This document shows, piece after piece, positions 1 through 7,368 of a DNA stretch of 32,130 nucleotides. Origin of the DNA: Lentisphaerota bacterium (GTDB lineage: Bacteria > Verrucomicrobiota > Kiritimatiellia > UBA8416 > JABMPJ01); assembly GCA_013203785.1 (NCBI GenBank), contig JABMPJ010000130.1, positions 1-32,130 on the forward strand, in the 5' to 3' direction. Below the pieces are notes generated by a model that saw only the letters and a list, made by a program, of their open reading frames with translations, was not told the origin of the DNA and made no database searches. Position 1 is the first letter of the stretch, and every line of letters begins with the position of its first letter. A program made the position numbers and the translations under genes.

Positions 1-24
1 AAGTCAGAGGTCGGAGGCGGAAAT

Positions 25-146
25 GAACATCGAACATCGAACGCCCAAGTTCGAACATCGAAAGTTAGAGTGACGGCGATTTGTGGGGTGCGCCCGCTCT
101 CGACAATCACACCCTTTCGCACTTCGGTGTTCAATGTTCGATGTTC
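25..146. repeat. Intergenic inverted repeat with GAACATC units
   Basis: The left arm at 25-42 and the right arm at 129-146 are inverted copies that match at 17 of 18 bases, separated by 86 bp. The left arm is built from repeated GAACATCGA units at 25-33, 32-40 and again at 53-61. Next to it, GAACGCCCAA at 39-48 recurs in inverted form at 17104-17113 in another intergenic repeat of this window, so a dispersed repeat family is likely. No gene is visible in 1-168. The short ORFs here have no supporting features. Confidence 0.6.
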
Positions 147-164
147 GCCCCGCGTCAGCGGGGC
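147..164 (-). terminator. GC-rich hairpin just after the SDR stop
   Basis: A perfect 7-bp stem (GCCCCGC / GCGGGGC) with a 4-nt loop starts 5 bases beyond the stop codon of the minus-strand SDR gene. It is well placed to end the two-gene oxidoreductase transcript. No T-run follows on the minus strand, so it is not a textbook intrinsic terminator. It may act as a 3' stability hairpin or belong to the adjoining repeat. Confidence 0.4.
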
Positions 165-168
165 CCCT

Positions 169-1254
169 CTAATTCAACATCACCTGCCCACCCGTGACCG
201 GGAGGGCCTGACCGGTCTCGTACTGCTGTTCGTGCAGGTAGAGGATCGCGATGGTGACGTCGCGTGGTGAGCAGCCGCGGTGCATGGGCACCAGCGAGAG
301 GTAGTGATCGCGGACATCTTCGAGCGTCTTGGCCCCGGGTACTTTTCCGGCTTTAAGATACTGCACAAAGAGGCCCCGCTCGGGATCCGACCAGAGCGGT
401 CCCTCAAAGAAGTTACCGGGACAGACCGAGTTAACCTTGATGTTGAAGGGCACCAGCTCAAGCGCGAACGATTGGGTTAGACCGATACCGCCGAACTTTC
501 CGCCAGCATAGGCGAAATTGCGGCGGCTACCTTCCAGACCCGACTTCGAGTTGATCTGCACAATATCCATAAACCAGTCGGCACAGATGCGGTTCTGTAA
601 CTTCATCACGGGCGCGACGGCCTGTGCGCAAAGAAAGTAGCCCTTGTAGTTGACGCGCGTCACCAGATCGAACGCGTCCTCGTCCATCTCCTCGAGCCCC
701 CCCGCCTTCAAGACGCCCGCGTTGGCCACCAGGATGTCAAGTCCGCCGAACGCCTTAACCGTGGTTTCGACGCAGGCGTGAAGCGAGCGGCTATCGGTTA
801 CATCGGCGAGACAGAAGATCGCGGCCAGCTCGCCGTGCGTCTCCCGCAGCTGCGCGGCCACCGCTTCGCCCAACTCGGTGTTGAGATCGGCGACCACAAT
901 CGTGCCACCCGCAGCCGCCATCTCCGTGGCGATACCCAGTCCAAAGCCCTGTGCACTGCCGGTCACGATGGCGACACAGCCGGCCAAGCGCCCTTCGCGC
1001 GGTGGCGTCACAAGGAAGGTCCCTAGCCCGGCCACTCGAACCGAGCGCGGCAGACAGCGATGCTTGCGGACAAACTCCGTCACGGCGGCAGTGACTATAC
1101 TTTCGGAGCGGTCGTCGCAGTTGATTTCCGCGTCGCCACCCGACTCGACGACCCGCACACTGGGGGGCGCCAGGCGTTCTCCCAAGGCGGCCAGTTCACG
1201 CGCGCAGCTCATCCGAATGGCCACAGCCGCCAGGGTCCTGTCTGAGTGTTCCAT
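169..1254 (-). CDS. SDR-family oxidoreductase, sorbitol-6-phosphate 2-dehydrogenase-like
   Basis: A 361-residue short-chain dehydrogenase. The NAD(P)-binding TGxxxGxG motif is at 98-107, NAG at 178-180, serines at 236 and 238, and the catalytic YxxxK at Y249/K253. The C-terminal half, with segments such as CPGNFF and PLWSDPERGLF, matches what I recall of sorbitol-6-phosphate 2-dehydrogenases, which oxidise D-sorbitol 6-phosphate to fructose 6-phosphate. The first ~88 residues are extra. Their end (LPRSVRVAGLGTF) resembles the tail of the aldolase domain in bifunctional aldolase/SDR proteins. The start at 1254 has an AGGGGG ribosome-binding site 8 bp upstream. The gene lies 13 bp after the SorE-like gene and is surely co-transcribed with it. 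Family membership is firm; the substrate is inferred from homologue memory and the neighbour. Confidence 0.8.
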   Translation of the reverse strand: MEHSDRTLAAVAIRMSCARELAALGERLAPPSVRVVESGGDAEINCDDRSESIVTAAVTEFVRKHRCLPRSVRVAGLGTFLVTPPREGRLAGCVAIVTGSAQGFGLGIATEMAAAGGTIVVADLNTELGEAVAAQLRETHGELAAIFCLADVTDSRSLHACVETTVKAFGGLDILVANAGVLKAGGLEEMDEDAFDLVTRVNYKGYFLCAQAVAPVMKLQNRICADWFMDIVQINSKSGLEGSRRNFAYAGGKFGGIGLTQSFALELVPFNIKVNSVCPGNFFEGPLWSDPERGLFVQYLKAGKVPGAKTLEDVRDHYLSLVPMHRGCSPRDVTIAILYLHEQQYETGQALPVTGGQVMLN

Positions 1255-1267
1255 GGCTCGCGCCCCC

Positions 1268-2545
1268 TTACGCTACGACATCCTCAATGGCCGGGGCGTG
1301 AGTCAGAAGATACTTCTCCGCAGCGGCAGACCACAGCCCGTTGTGTGCCGCAACGATCTCGGCCAAATCAGCCAGGAATGGCTCTTCCTTGCCCAGTTCA
1401 GCCATGTCATCCAGGGCGGTGAGCGGCATGGAGGCACCGGTGTAGATCAGCTTCTTGCCCCCCGGTATCTTGGGAAGATTGAGGACGGTATCCACGACCG
1501 CATCCAACCCACCGACATGGGTGATCATGACAGCCGGATTGAGAACACCCTTCCCCATCAGATCAAGGGCTTCGCGCATGTCATCGGTGTTTCCGCCAGA
1601 GGACCCCACAACGTGGTGTCCCATGTAGTGCACGTCATAGAAGTTGATTGTGGCTGAGAAATCGGTCTTCGAGGGGCCGGCAAAGAAGTTCAGGCAGCCG
1701 TTGAGACCCAGTATCTGGGAGGCCTGCTCCACCAGCGGGGCCACAGGGGCAAAAACCAGGACATCGTCGTAGCCGTTGTTCGGTGTCAGTGCCTTGAGCA
1801 GCGGAATGGCATCGGCACCGGAGGTATCCACATAGTGCAGGTCGATCCCGATCGAGGCGGCATGCTCGGGTGAGAATATCGATGCCGCGCGATCAAGCCG
1901 CGTCTGGTCGATGTCGGTCACGACCAGCAAGCCCGGCCGATTAGAGCCGTGCAGGGCGCAGTCAATCGCACCCAGCCCCATCGGACCGGCCCCCGCCAGA
2001 ATCGCCAGCGAACCGCCCTCGACGATACCGCTGACGTGTGTGTAGTTGCCCTGCTCAAAATGATACGAGGTCTTGAAGGCACCGATGATGCAGGAGACTG
2101 GCTCGGAGAGGGATGATTTAAAAAAGGCATCGCCTTCGCAGATCAGGAGACAGTCCTGCTCCATCACCTCGCGGGGTATGATCACCGTGCGTGCGCTGCC
2201 GCCAAGCGTCTGGAAGGAGTAGCCAGGGGCCTCATGCTCACGTCCGGGGATGTTCAGGGCCGGCTGCACGCTGTAACACTGGCCAGGCTTATACTTGTCG
2301 GCCCACTTGGCACCGACCTGCCTGATCGTGCCGCAGAACTCATGCCCTATAATTGTGGGGTGCTCGGCGATATCATTGGGCACACGCTTGTGCCCGGCGC
2401 CCTGCACTGCCGCCTTGTATGAGGACATGCAGATACTGTCGGAGGTGATATCGGCCAGAATCTCGTCATCCTGCAGTTCGGGCAGGTCAAAGGATTCCAA
2501 GCGCAAGTCATTCACGCCATGCAGGCGTACAGCCAGTGTCTTCAT
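1268..2545 (-). CDS. Zinc-dependent medium-chain dehydrogenase, L-sorbose-1-phosphate reductase (SorE)-like
   Basis: A 425-residue MDR-family oxidoreductase. Likely catalytic zinc ligands are C39, H68-E69 in the GHEF motif, and E148; the nucleotide-binding GAGPMG is at 185-190. The four-cysteine structural zinc lobe of classical alcohol dehydrogenases is absent. Overall sequence and length match SorE-type proteins, which reduce L-sorbose 1-phosphate to D-sorbitol 6-phosphate. The SDR encoded just downstream would then yield fructose 6-phosphate, so the pair forms a plausible two-step cytoplasmic route. The start has GAGGAG about 6 bp upstream. No phosphotransferase or kinase gene is adjacent, so the phosphorylated substrate must come from elsewhere. 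The physiological substrate could be another hexitol or ketose phosphate. Confidence 0.75.
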   Translation of the reverse strand: MKTLAVRLHGVNDLRLESFDLPELQDDEILADITSDSICMSSYKAAVQGAGHKRVPNDIAEHPTIIGHEFCGTIRQVGAKWADKYKPGQCYSVQPALNIPGREHEAPGYSFQTLGGSARTVIIPREVMEQDCLLICEGDAFFKSSLSEPVSCIIGAFKTSYHFEQGNYTHVSGIVEGGSLAILAGAGPMGLGAIDCALHGSNRPGLLVVTDIDQTRLDRAASIFSPEHAASIGIDLHYVDTSGADAIPLLKALTPNNGYDDVLVFAPVAPLVEQASQILGLNGCLNFFAGPSKTDFSATINFYDVHYMGHHVVGSSGGNTDDMREALDLMGKGVLNPAVMITHVGGLDAVVDTVLNLPKIPGGKKLIYTGASMPLTALDDMAELGKEEPFLADLAEIVAAHNGLWSAAAEKYLLTHAPAIEDVVA

Positions 2546-2605
2546 TTATCGCTCCTCATCTTCATTTTCGGTCTCATCAACGGGTCGGATCTCAGAAAGC
2601 GATTG

Positions 2606-2635
2606 ATTAAAGCACAGGATAGCCCGTTCGGTCAC
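2606..2635 (-). promoter_or_regulatory. Candidate promoter for the SorE-like/SDR operon
   Basis: On the minus strand, GTGACC (2630-2635) and TTTAAT (2606-2611) are separated by 18 bp, about 60 bp before the start codon at 2545. The -10 matches the sigma-70 consensus at 5 of 6 bases and the -35 at 4 of 6. It is a pattern match only. Confidence 0.3.
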
Positions 2636-2675
2636 GCCTAATGAATGAGGTGGCAGTCGGCACCGCGATATGACC

Positions 2676-2717
2676 TTGCATGGCCTCTGCCATTCGCTCA
2701 GAATTGAGGCCATGCAA
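2676..2717. promoter_or_regulatory. Perfect 12-bp dyad overlapping a start codon
   Basis: TTGCATGGCCTC (2676-2687) and GAGGCCATGCAA (2706-2717) are perfect inverted repeats with an 18-nt spacer. The right arm contains both the GAGG and the ATG at 2712, the likely start of the lipoprotein gene. In RNA it would form a hairpin hiding the start. In DNA it could be a dimeric regulator site between the divergent genes. Confidence 0.5.
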
Positions 2718-3938
2718 CTAACCACCCATTCAGCTTGTTGTTCTCTTCGCCTGAGGTCGTGTCTGCTTTTGCTCACGCTCCTTCTGACGTCCTGTTCACG
2801 GCAGTCATCCGGCAACGCCCACGACAAGGGAAACGAGGGCACAGCCTCGCACCAGAGCCCCCTGTTGTTGAAGCAGGTCGTTATTAGGGACCCCGGCCGC
2901 GGAAACATGGCGGCGCACCAACTCCTGGTCCCGGAGGGCTGGAAGGTCGAGGGCGGCATTCAGGTTCCGCCGCCTTCGTACAACATGATCCCCTACCTGA
3001 GTGATGTGACCATCAAGGCGCCCGATAAGCGCGGCGTCCGCTTCTGGGGGATCAACGAATATGGATACGCCGATAACGTGAATCTCCGCCCCTTCACCCC
3101 CTACGAAGGCCGCCCCTATTTTCGACCGCAGCGCTCTCTCGGAGATTTCTGGCTCCACATCTTTGAGCTCAATCCGGGAGAAGGAATCACACAGCTGAAG
3201 GTTGTGTCTGAATCTGAGCTGCCTGAACTCACGGAGCTGGTCCGGAAACAGCTGGCATCACTCTACCACAGTACCGAACAGGAAAACCGGCAACTGGCGA
3301 TGAGCGGCATGAGTATGGAATTTGATGTTCAGGGACGACGCCTGGTCGTCCGCTATCTGGATGCAGGTACTGAAGTGGAGGCCACGATTTTTGCCACCGT
3401 GCGACACACGGCATACCGCTATGCCAACGGCCAAGTCAAGGCGGGCATGTGGACCTTGGACAATATGTACGCGGCATTCGGTCCGGCCGGGACAGACTAC
3501 CTGAATGACCCCGCTCTGTGCGCGATTGTCCGTTCACGCCAAGAGCTTCCAGAATGGCAGGCGGCCATCCAACAGACCTATCTTATGATGCAGCAACAGA
3601 TTGTGGCCAGGGGCCGTGCGGCCATGGCGGCGGCGGCGCGTCAGGCAGCCGTCAGCCGCCAGTCTCAGTCAGAGGATGTGCTGGACATCAGTTTTAACGG
3701 ATGGAAGTCGCGAAATGCCATGAGCGACGCTGGCCATGCCTCCGACATTAACGCCATTCACGAACGCACCACGTACGCCACGCCTGCCGGCACCACCGTC
3801 AATCTGCCGAGTTACTATCAGAACGTGTATGCGGATCAGCAGGGCAACTACCTGATGCACAACGATGCCAACTATGAGGTCAACACGGATCCGACATTCA
3901 ACAGCCGCAACTGGGAGCGGATTACGCCCACTCAATAG
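2712..3938 (+). CDS. Lipoprotein of unknown function
   Basis: From ATG 2712 the protein has 408 residues: a 27-residue signal with a leucine-rich core ending in the lipobox LTS-C28, so it should be a lipid-anchored envelope protein. An in-frame ATG at 2670 would add 14 residues; neither start has a good ribosome-binding site, and I prefer 2712 for the normal signal length. After a Ser/Gly-rich linker come a soluble domain rich in aromatic residues and prolines, a helical Ala/Gln-rich segment near residues 295-335, and a C-terminal Tyr/Asn-rich module ending in a WERI motif. I recognise no enzymatic family. The gene stands alone, divergent from the oxidoreductase operon and convergent with the hydrolase gene; the dyad at 2676-2717 may control it. 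Confidence 0.75.
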   Translation: MQLTTHSACCSLRLRSCLLLLTLLLTSCSRQSSGNAHDKGNEGTASHQSPLLLKQVVIRDPGRGNMAAHQLLVPEGWKVEGGIQVPPPSYNMIPYLSDVTIKAPDKRGVRFWGINEYGYADNVNLRPFTPYEGRPYFRPQRSLGDFWLHIFELNPGEGITQLKVVSESELPELTELVRKQLASLYHSTEQENRQLAMSGMSMEFDVQGRRLVVRYLDAGTEVEATIFATVRHTAYRYANGQVKAGMWTLDNMYAAFGPAGTDYLNDPALCAIVRSRQELPEWQAAIQQTYLMMQQQIVARGRAAMAAAARQAAVSRQSQSEDVLDISFNGWKSRNAMSDAGHASDINAIHERTTYATPAGTTVNLPSYYQNVYADQQGNYLMHNDANYEVNTDPTFNSRNWERITPTQ

Positions 3939-4043
3939 CGTCTGATTGGCCAGGTGCAGTAGCGCGCCAGATCGAACCATCGTCGCATCGCTCGTCCGTA
4001 TCGCGGATTGGTGTCCGAATCCCATTTTCCGGATAACCTCAGG

Positions 4044-5282
4044 CTAGAGCTGCGATCGAAACCAGGCTAGGGTGGGACCTATCGCGACGGCAATGGTGGA
4101 TTCGTGCCCGAGGCCCTCCATGGTGACCAACTCCACATGGGGGGCACCGCGGCGAGTAAAGGTTTCGAATGCCGTCACGGCATTGGCGTAGGGCACGGTG
4201 GTGTCGGCGCGGCCATGCACCAGGCGGAGCGGAGCCTGCGGCGTCCAGTCGAGTAGAGTGTTCTCTGCGATGGCGGCCCGTACATCAGGCTCCTCACCAC
4301 GCAGATAGCGGCCAACGAAATCGGAATTGAGCAATCCACCTATCGTGGGGGGCAGAGCGGCACGCACCGCAGAGAACGAGTGTGTGCCATCGAACAGGGC
4401 GCTTACCCGCCCGTCGAAGGGGGACTGGAAGAGGTCGGCCAGCCGATTCCATCCATAAATACCGTTGTAGGCCGTCACGAAAAAGGCCGCCAACACCACG
4501 TCGTCATCAGCCGGATCCCTCAACATCTGATCCACAATGCCAATCAAGTCGTAGGGACCGGAGAGTGAGGCCACTGCGGACAGGCTGAGGCCCACATCAG
4601 CCCCCGCCTCAATCGCCCGCTGCGCGGCCAGCGTCACGTAGCCGCCCTGGGAGTATCCCACGAGAAAAAGCGAGCCATTCAAGCCGATACTACGCTCGTC
4701 ACAGAAGCGAACCCCAGCCCGGATGGCGTCGATCACCGTCGCCGCCGATGTCGCAGCGTAAAGATAGGGGTGCATCTGCAACGACGAACCGTATCCAAGG
4801 TAGTCCGGCGAGCAGGCCACGTAGCCCTCCGCAGCGAGAATGAATGCATCGACCCCATAGAGGATCGGGACTTGGGACGCCACGTTCTGGCGGAGTGTCT
4901 GGGTGCCGTGCTGGGTCGAGGCAAACGGGGCCGCGGGCGCGCCAATGGGGATGTAGAGGGCTGCGGAGGCTTCCACGGTCCTGCCATCCTGATCAACCGT
5001 GGTATACTGGATATGGTAGACGGCGACGCGGTAGCGTAGCTCGAGCGAGGCCTCTACGCCGGCCGCGGCCAGGAGCGGCGATAAAATCTCAGGCGAAACA
5101 TCACCGAGGTGCTCGGCGGACACGAGCTGCCCCGTGACGGACGTGGTGCTATCCCCGCTGTCGCAGCCAGGAGCAAGCAAGAGGAGGCAACAGAGAACAA
5201 CGGCACCGACGCCACAAAAGAGAGGGTGCTGCCGTTTTCGAACACCGAAGTAAAACCCTCTGCCCTGTGGCCACATTCGCAT
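4044..5282 (-). CDS. Lipoprotein alpha/beta hydrolase (secretory-lipase-like)
   Basis: A 412-residue exported esterase/lipase-type protein. The N-terminus has a basic region, a hydrophobic core and the lipobox LAPGC (C40), so it is probably membrane-anchored. The nucleophile elbow GYSQGG places Ser211 as nucleophile. HGRADTTVP gives Asp360 and GLGHES gives His393, which completes the triad in the right order. The early motif SPDYLGYG (158-165) is typical of the secretory lipase/dienelactone-hydrolase-like group. The start overlaps the stop of the AsmA-like gene by one base (TAATG) with GAGGAG just before it, so translation is coupled. Likely substrates are acyl or aryl esters; the exact substrate is unknown. 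Confidence 0.8.
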   Translation of the reverse strand: MRMWPQGRGFYFGVRKRQHPLFCGVGAVVLCCLLLLAPGCDSGDSTTSVTGQLVSAEHLGDVSPEILSPLLAAAGVEASLELRYRVAVYHIQYTTVDQDGRTVEASAALYIPIGAPAAPFASTQHGTQTLRQNVASQVPILYGVDAFILAAEGYVACSPDYLGYGSSLQMHPYLYAATSAATVIDAIRAGVRFCDERSIGLNGSLFLVGYSQGGYVTLAAQRAIEAGADVGLSLSAVASLSGPYDLIGIVDQMLRDPADDDVVLAAFFVTAYNGIYGWNRLADLFQSPFDGRVSALFDGTHSFSAVRAALPPTIGGLLNSDFVGRYLRGEEPDVRAAIAENTLLDWTPQAPLRLVHGRADTTVPYANAVTAFETFTRRGAPHVELVTMEGLGHESTIAVAIGPTLAWFRSQL

Positions 5283-6784
5283 TACTCCTCATGGCTCATT
5301 GATGCATCCTCTGGCGCTGGTTGCACCTCAGGCGCTGCATCCTTCTCGGGCGCTGCATCGGACTCGGCTACGGCCTCAGCCGCTGTGGCAGCCTTGGCCA
5401 TCTTCTTATCCGGAGTCGGATAGGGCATACCATCGACGAGCTTTACGGCGGCCTCCCAACTGGTCTGCCAACGAGCAGGCACACCATCGCGCCACTCGTT
5501 GGCGCTGTCCATACCGAGGCCCTTGCTTGCCGCCGTGCCGACACCACTCACGGCGGTCATGGCTGTATTGGTCACGGTGCCGACGGCCTCACCTACAGCG
5601 CCGACGGTGGAGTCTTTGAGTCCGTCGCCAACCGATTTGAGATCGCCCGTGGCCACACCTTTGGCGGCTTTGAGGAGACCGCCCCCGAAGGCACCCACGA
5701 TCTTGCCAGCACCTTTGCCCACGGCGGCAGCCGATTTAGCCGCCGTGCCAGCCACTTCCATGCTGGCGGAACCGACATTGCCGACCATGGCCATGGTCTG
5801 TCCGGCCAGGCGGGCGGCAATCAGCTTGTTGATGTCGGCGAAGATATCCGCAAAGGAACCGCCCATAGGCAGCGGCAAAGAGGCGCTCTTCGTCACGAGG
5901 GCAGCATCAATGTCACGTATTTGGGGCGATATCGATGATATATCTGCTGTGAGATCCAGACAGCTGCCTCCCAGGACCGTCGAGATACCGGTCTTCACGC
6001 CAGCAGGCAGCACCACATCATACGTCCCGAGCTCAATCCCGGCCAGACGGACCGCAGCATTCAGTGCCGGAACGTTGGTGCTCAGCACGCCCAGGCGGGC
6101 AATCGCGCCGACGTAGGCGTTCGGCTCGTCGCCCTGTCTGAGCTTGGTGGTCAGCTCCACCCGACCGGGCAACACCTTTTCAACCGGGGCGGACGGATCG
6201 AAGAAAATATCGGTGACTGTGAGCAGGAGTTCCGTCACGCCCACGTCCAACGGCTTATCCCCAAAAGAGAGGTCGGCATAGCGCACGTTGAGATCGTTCA
6301 CGACCAGCTTCTCCAGCGCCACGGCGGGGGGCGGAGCAGCGGGCTTTTCCGTGTCCGGTTTCTCTTCCTTGGGCTGGGAGGGGGTCGTGGCCAGCTTCTG
6401 GACATTCATGACGCCATCGGAATTCTTGATGATATGCATGGCCAGGCCCTCAACCCGGACGTCGTTGATCACTATCGGCGGGTGCAGGAGGGATCTCACG
6501 GCAATCTTCACATGGGCGTGGCGCAGAGAGAGAAGATCGTCACCCTCAAAACCGGGGGGCTGACCGACCCGCAACCCTTCCAGCTCGACATAACCACGAA
6601 AGAGGTTGAGATCGATGTCCCTCAGTGAGACCTCGGCATTCACGAAATCACCCGCCTTGGTGTTGACCACCTTGACGGCAATGGGCGGCAGGGCCATCAA
6701 CAGGACGACCATGAGGATAGCCACAACCAGGATGATCCACCCCAGCGCCTTGGCCAAACACTTCAGACATTTCTTCATGAGCAT
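5282..6784 (-). CDS. AsmA-like inner-membrane-anchored protein
   Basis: A 500-residue protein with an N-terminal transmembrane helix (about 14-36) and then the AsmA-type start, with NTKAGDF, LRDIDLNLFRG and LRVGQPPGF around residues 40-78. AsmA-family proteins are anchored in the inner membrane, extend into the periplasm and are linked to phospholipid or outer-membrane homeostasis. A Pro/Lys/Glu linker follows at ~133-152. Residues ~325-430 are a Gly/Ala/Val-rich amphipathic stretch with repeated GxxxG spacing, and the tail is acidic and alanine-rich. It is shorter than classical AsmA and the C-terminal half is unusual. Start 6784 or the internal ATG at 6778 are both possible. It is the first gene of a two-gene operon with the exported hydrolase. 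Confidence 0.7.
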   Translation of the reverse strand: MLMKKCLKCLAKALGWIILVVAILMVVLLMALPPIAVKVVNTKAGDFVNAEVSLRDIDLNLFRGYVELEGLRVGQPPGFEGDDLLSLRHAHVKIAVRSLLHPPIVINDVRVEGLAMHIIKNSDGVMNVQKLATTPSQPKEEKPDTEKPAAPPPAVALEKLVVNDLNVRYADLSFGDKPLDVGVTELLLTVTDIFFDPSAPVEKVLPGRVELTTKLRQGDEPNAYVGAIARLGVLSTNVPALNAAVRLAGIELGTYDVVLPAGVKTGISTVLGGSCLDLTADISSISPQIRDIDAALVTKSASLPLPMGGSFADIFADINKLIAARLAGQTMAMVGNVGSASMEVAGTAAKSAAAVGKGAGKIVGAFGGGLLKAAKGVATGDLKSVGDGLKDSTVGAVGEAVGTVTNTAMTAVSGVGTAASKGLGMDSANEWRDGVPARWQTSWEAAVKLVDGMPYPTPDKKMAKAATAAEAVAESDAAPEKDAAPEVQPAPEDASMSHEE

Positions 6785-6818
6785 ATCCCATCATTTATTT
6801 TGCTGTATAGCAGGGCAG

Positions 6819-6847
6819 AGTATAGGATGCCCCCTGCGAACTCACAA
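6819..6847 (-). promoter_or_regulatory. Promoter of the AsmA-hydrolase operon
   Basis: On the minus strand, TTGTGA (6842-6847) and TATACT (6819-6824) are spaced by 17 bp. Transcription would start near 6812, about 28 nt before the first codon. The 6-bp inverted repeat GCAGGG (6810-6815) / CCCTGC (6832-6837) flanks the -10. The same 90-bp gap must also drive the divergent peroxiredoxin gene, for which only a weak TATAGG (6821-6826) is seen. Confidence 0.5.
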
Positions 6848-6874
6848 GACTGTGTTGCACAAAAGGAAGATACA

Positions 6875-7327
6875 ATGACATTGAACCCCGGTGATAAAGC
6901 CCCTGCATTTGAACTGCTTGACCAGGAGGGCCAGACGGTCTCGCTGGCCGACTTCAAGGGAGACCGCCTCCTTATCTACTTCTATCCCAAGGCCAACACC
7001 CCCGGCTGCACGGTGCAATCCTGTGCGGTCAGCGAGGCGCAGGCTGATTTTGCGGAGGCGGGCATCCGCACCGTCGGGATTAGTCCCGACAAGCCTGCCG
7101 CCCAGAAGACGTTTGACGACCAGTACAGCCTCGGATTCCCGCTGCTATGCGACACCGATCACAGCGTGGCCGAAGCCTTCGGCGTCTGGACCGAAAAGTC
7201 GATGTACGGCAAGAAGTATATGGGCATCCTCCGTTCGTCTTTCCTGATCGATGCCAAAGGCGTGATCGAGAAGGCATGGTACAAGGTCAGCCCAAAGGAT
7301 ACGGTGCCGAACGCGCTGGCGGGGTAG
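6875..7327 (+). CDS. Thioredoxin-dependent peroxiredoxin, BCP/PrxQ family
   Basis: A 150-residue cytoplasmic peroxiredoxin that reduces hydrogen peroxide and organic hydroperoxides using thioredoxin. It shows TPGCT with peroxidatic Cys45, resolving Cys50 five residues later as in the atypical 2-Cys BCP group, and the conserved Arg120 in ILRSSFLID. The start at 6875 is preferred over the longer frame at 6800 because AAGGAAG lies 5-6 bp upstream and the family begins at this point. It leads a run of five plus-strand genes; the ferredoxin-like gene begins 41 bp later. Confidence 0.9.
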   Translation: MTLNPGDKAPAFELLDQEGQTVSLADFKGDRLLIYFYPKANTPGCTVQSCAVSEAQADFAEAGIRTVGISPDKPAAQKTFDDQYSLGFPLLCDTDHSVAEAFGVWTEKSMYGKKYMGILRSSFLIDAKGVIEKAWYKVSPKDTVPNALAG

Positions 7328-7368
7328 CATTCGAGACAGAACATAGGGGACGCGGGGGAGTAAGGAGC

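Noticed and set aside
878..1657. 259-codon plus-strand frame across the SDR/SorE junction
   Set aside because: It spans two genes with clear catalytic motifs on the other strand.
2546..2959. Minus-strand 137-codon frame ending right at the SorE-like start codon
   Set aside because: It runs antisense through the lipoprotein signal region, has no recognisable domain, and its acidic end (ETENEDEER) comes from the ribosome-binding-site region GAGGAGCG.
4005..4030. GGATT / AATCC mini-stem between the lipoprotein and hydrolase genes
   Set aside because: Five base pairs with an 8-nt loop followed by a short T-run is too weak to annotate as a terminator.
5299..6116. Long plus-strand frames (up to 205 codons) opposite the AsmA-like gene
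   Set aside because: They are mirror frames of a GC-rich, Ala-rich coding region, with no start signals and no domain content.
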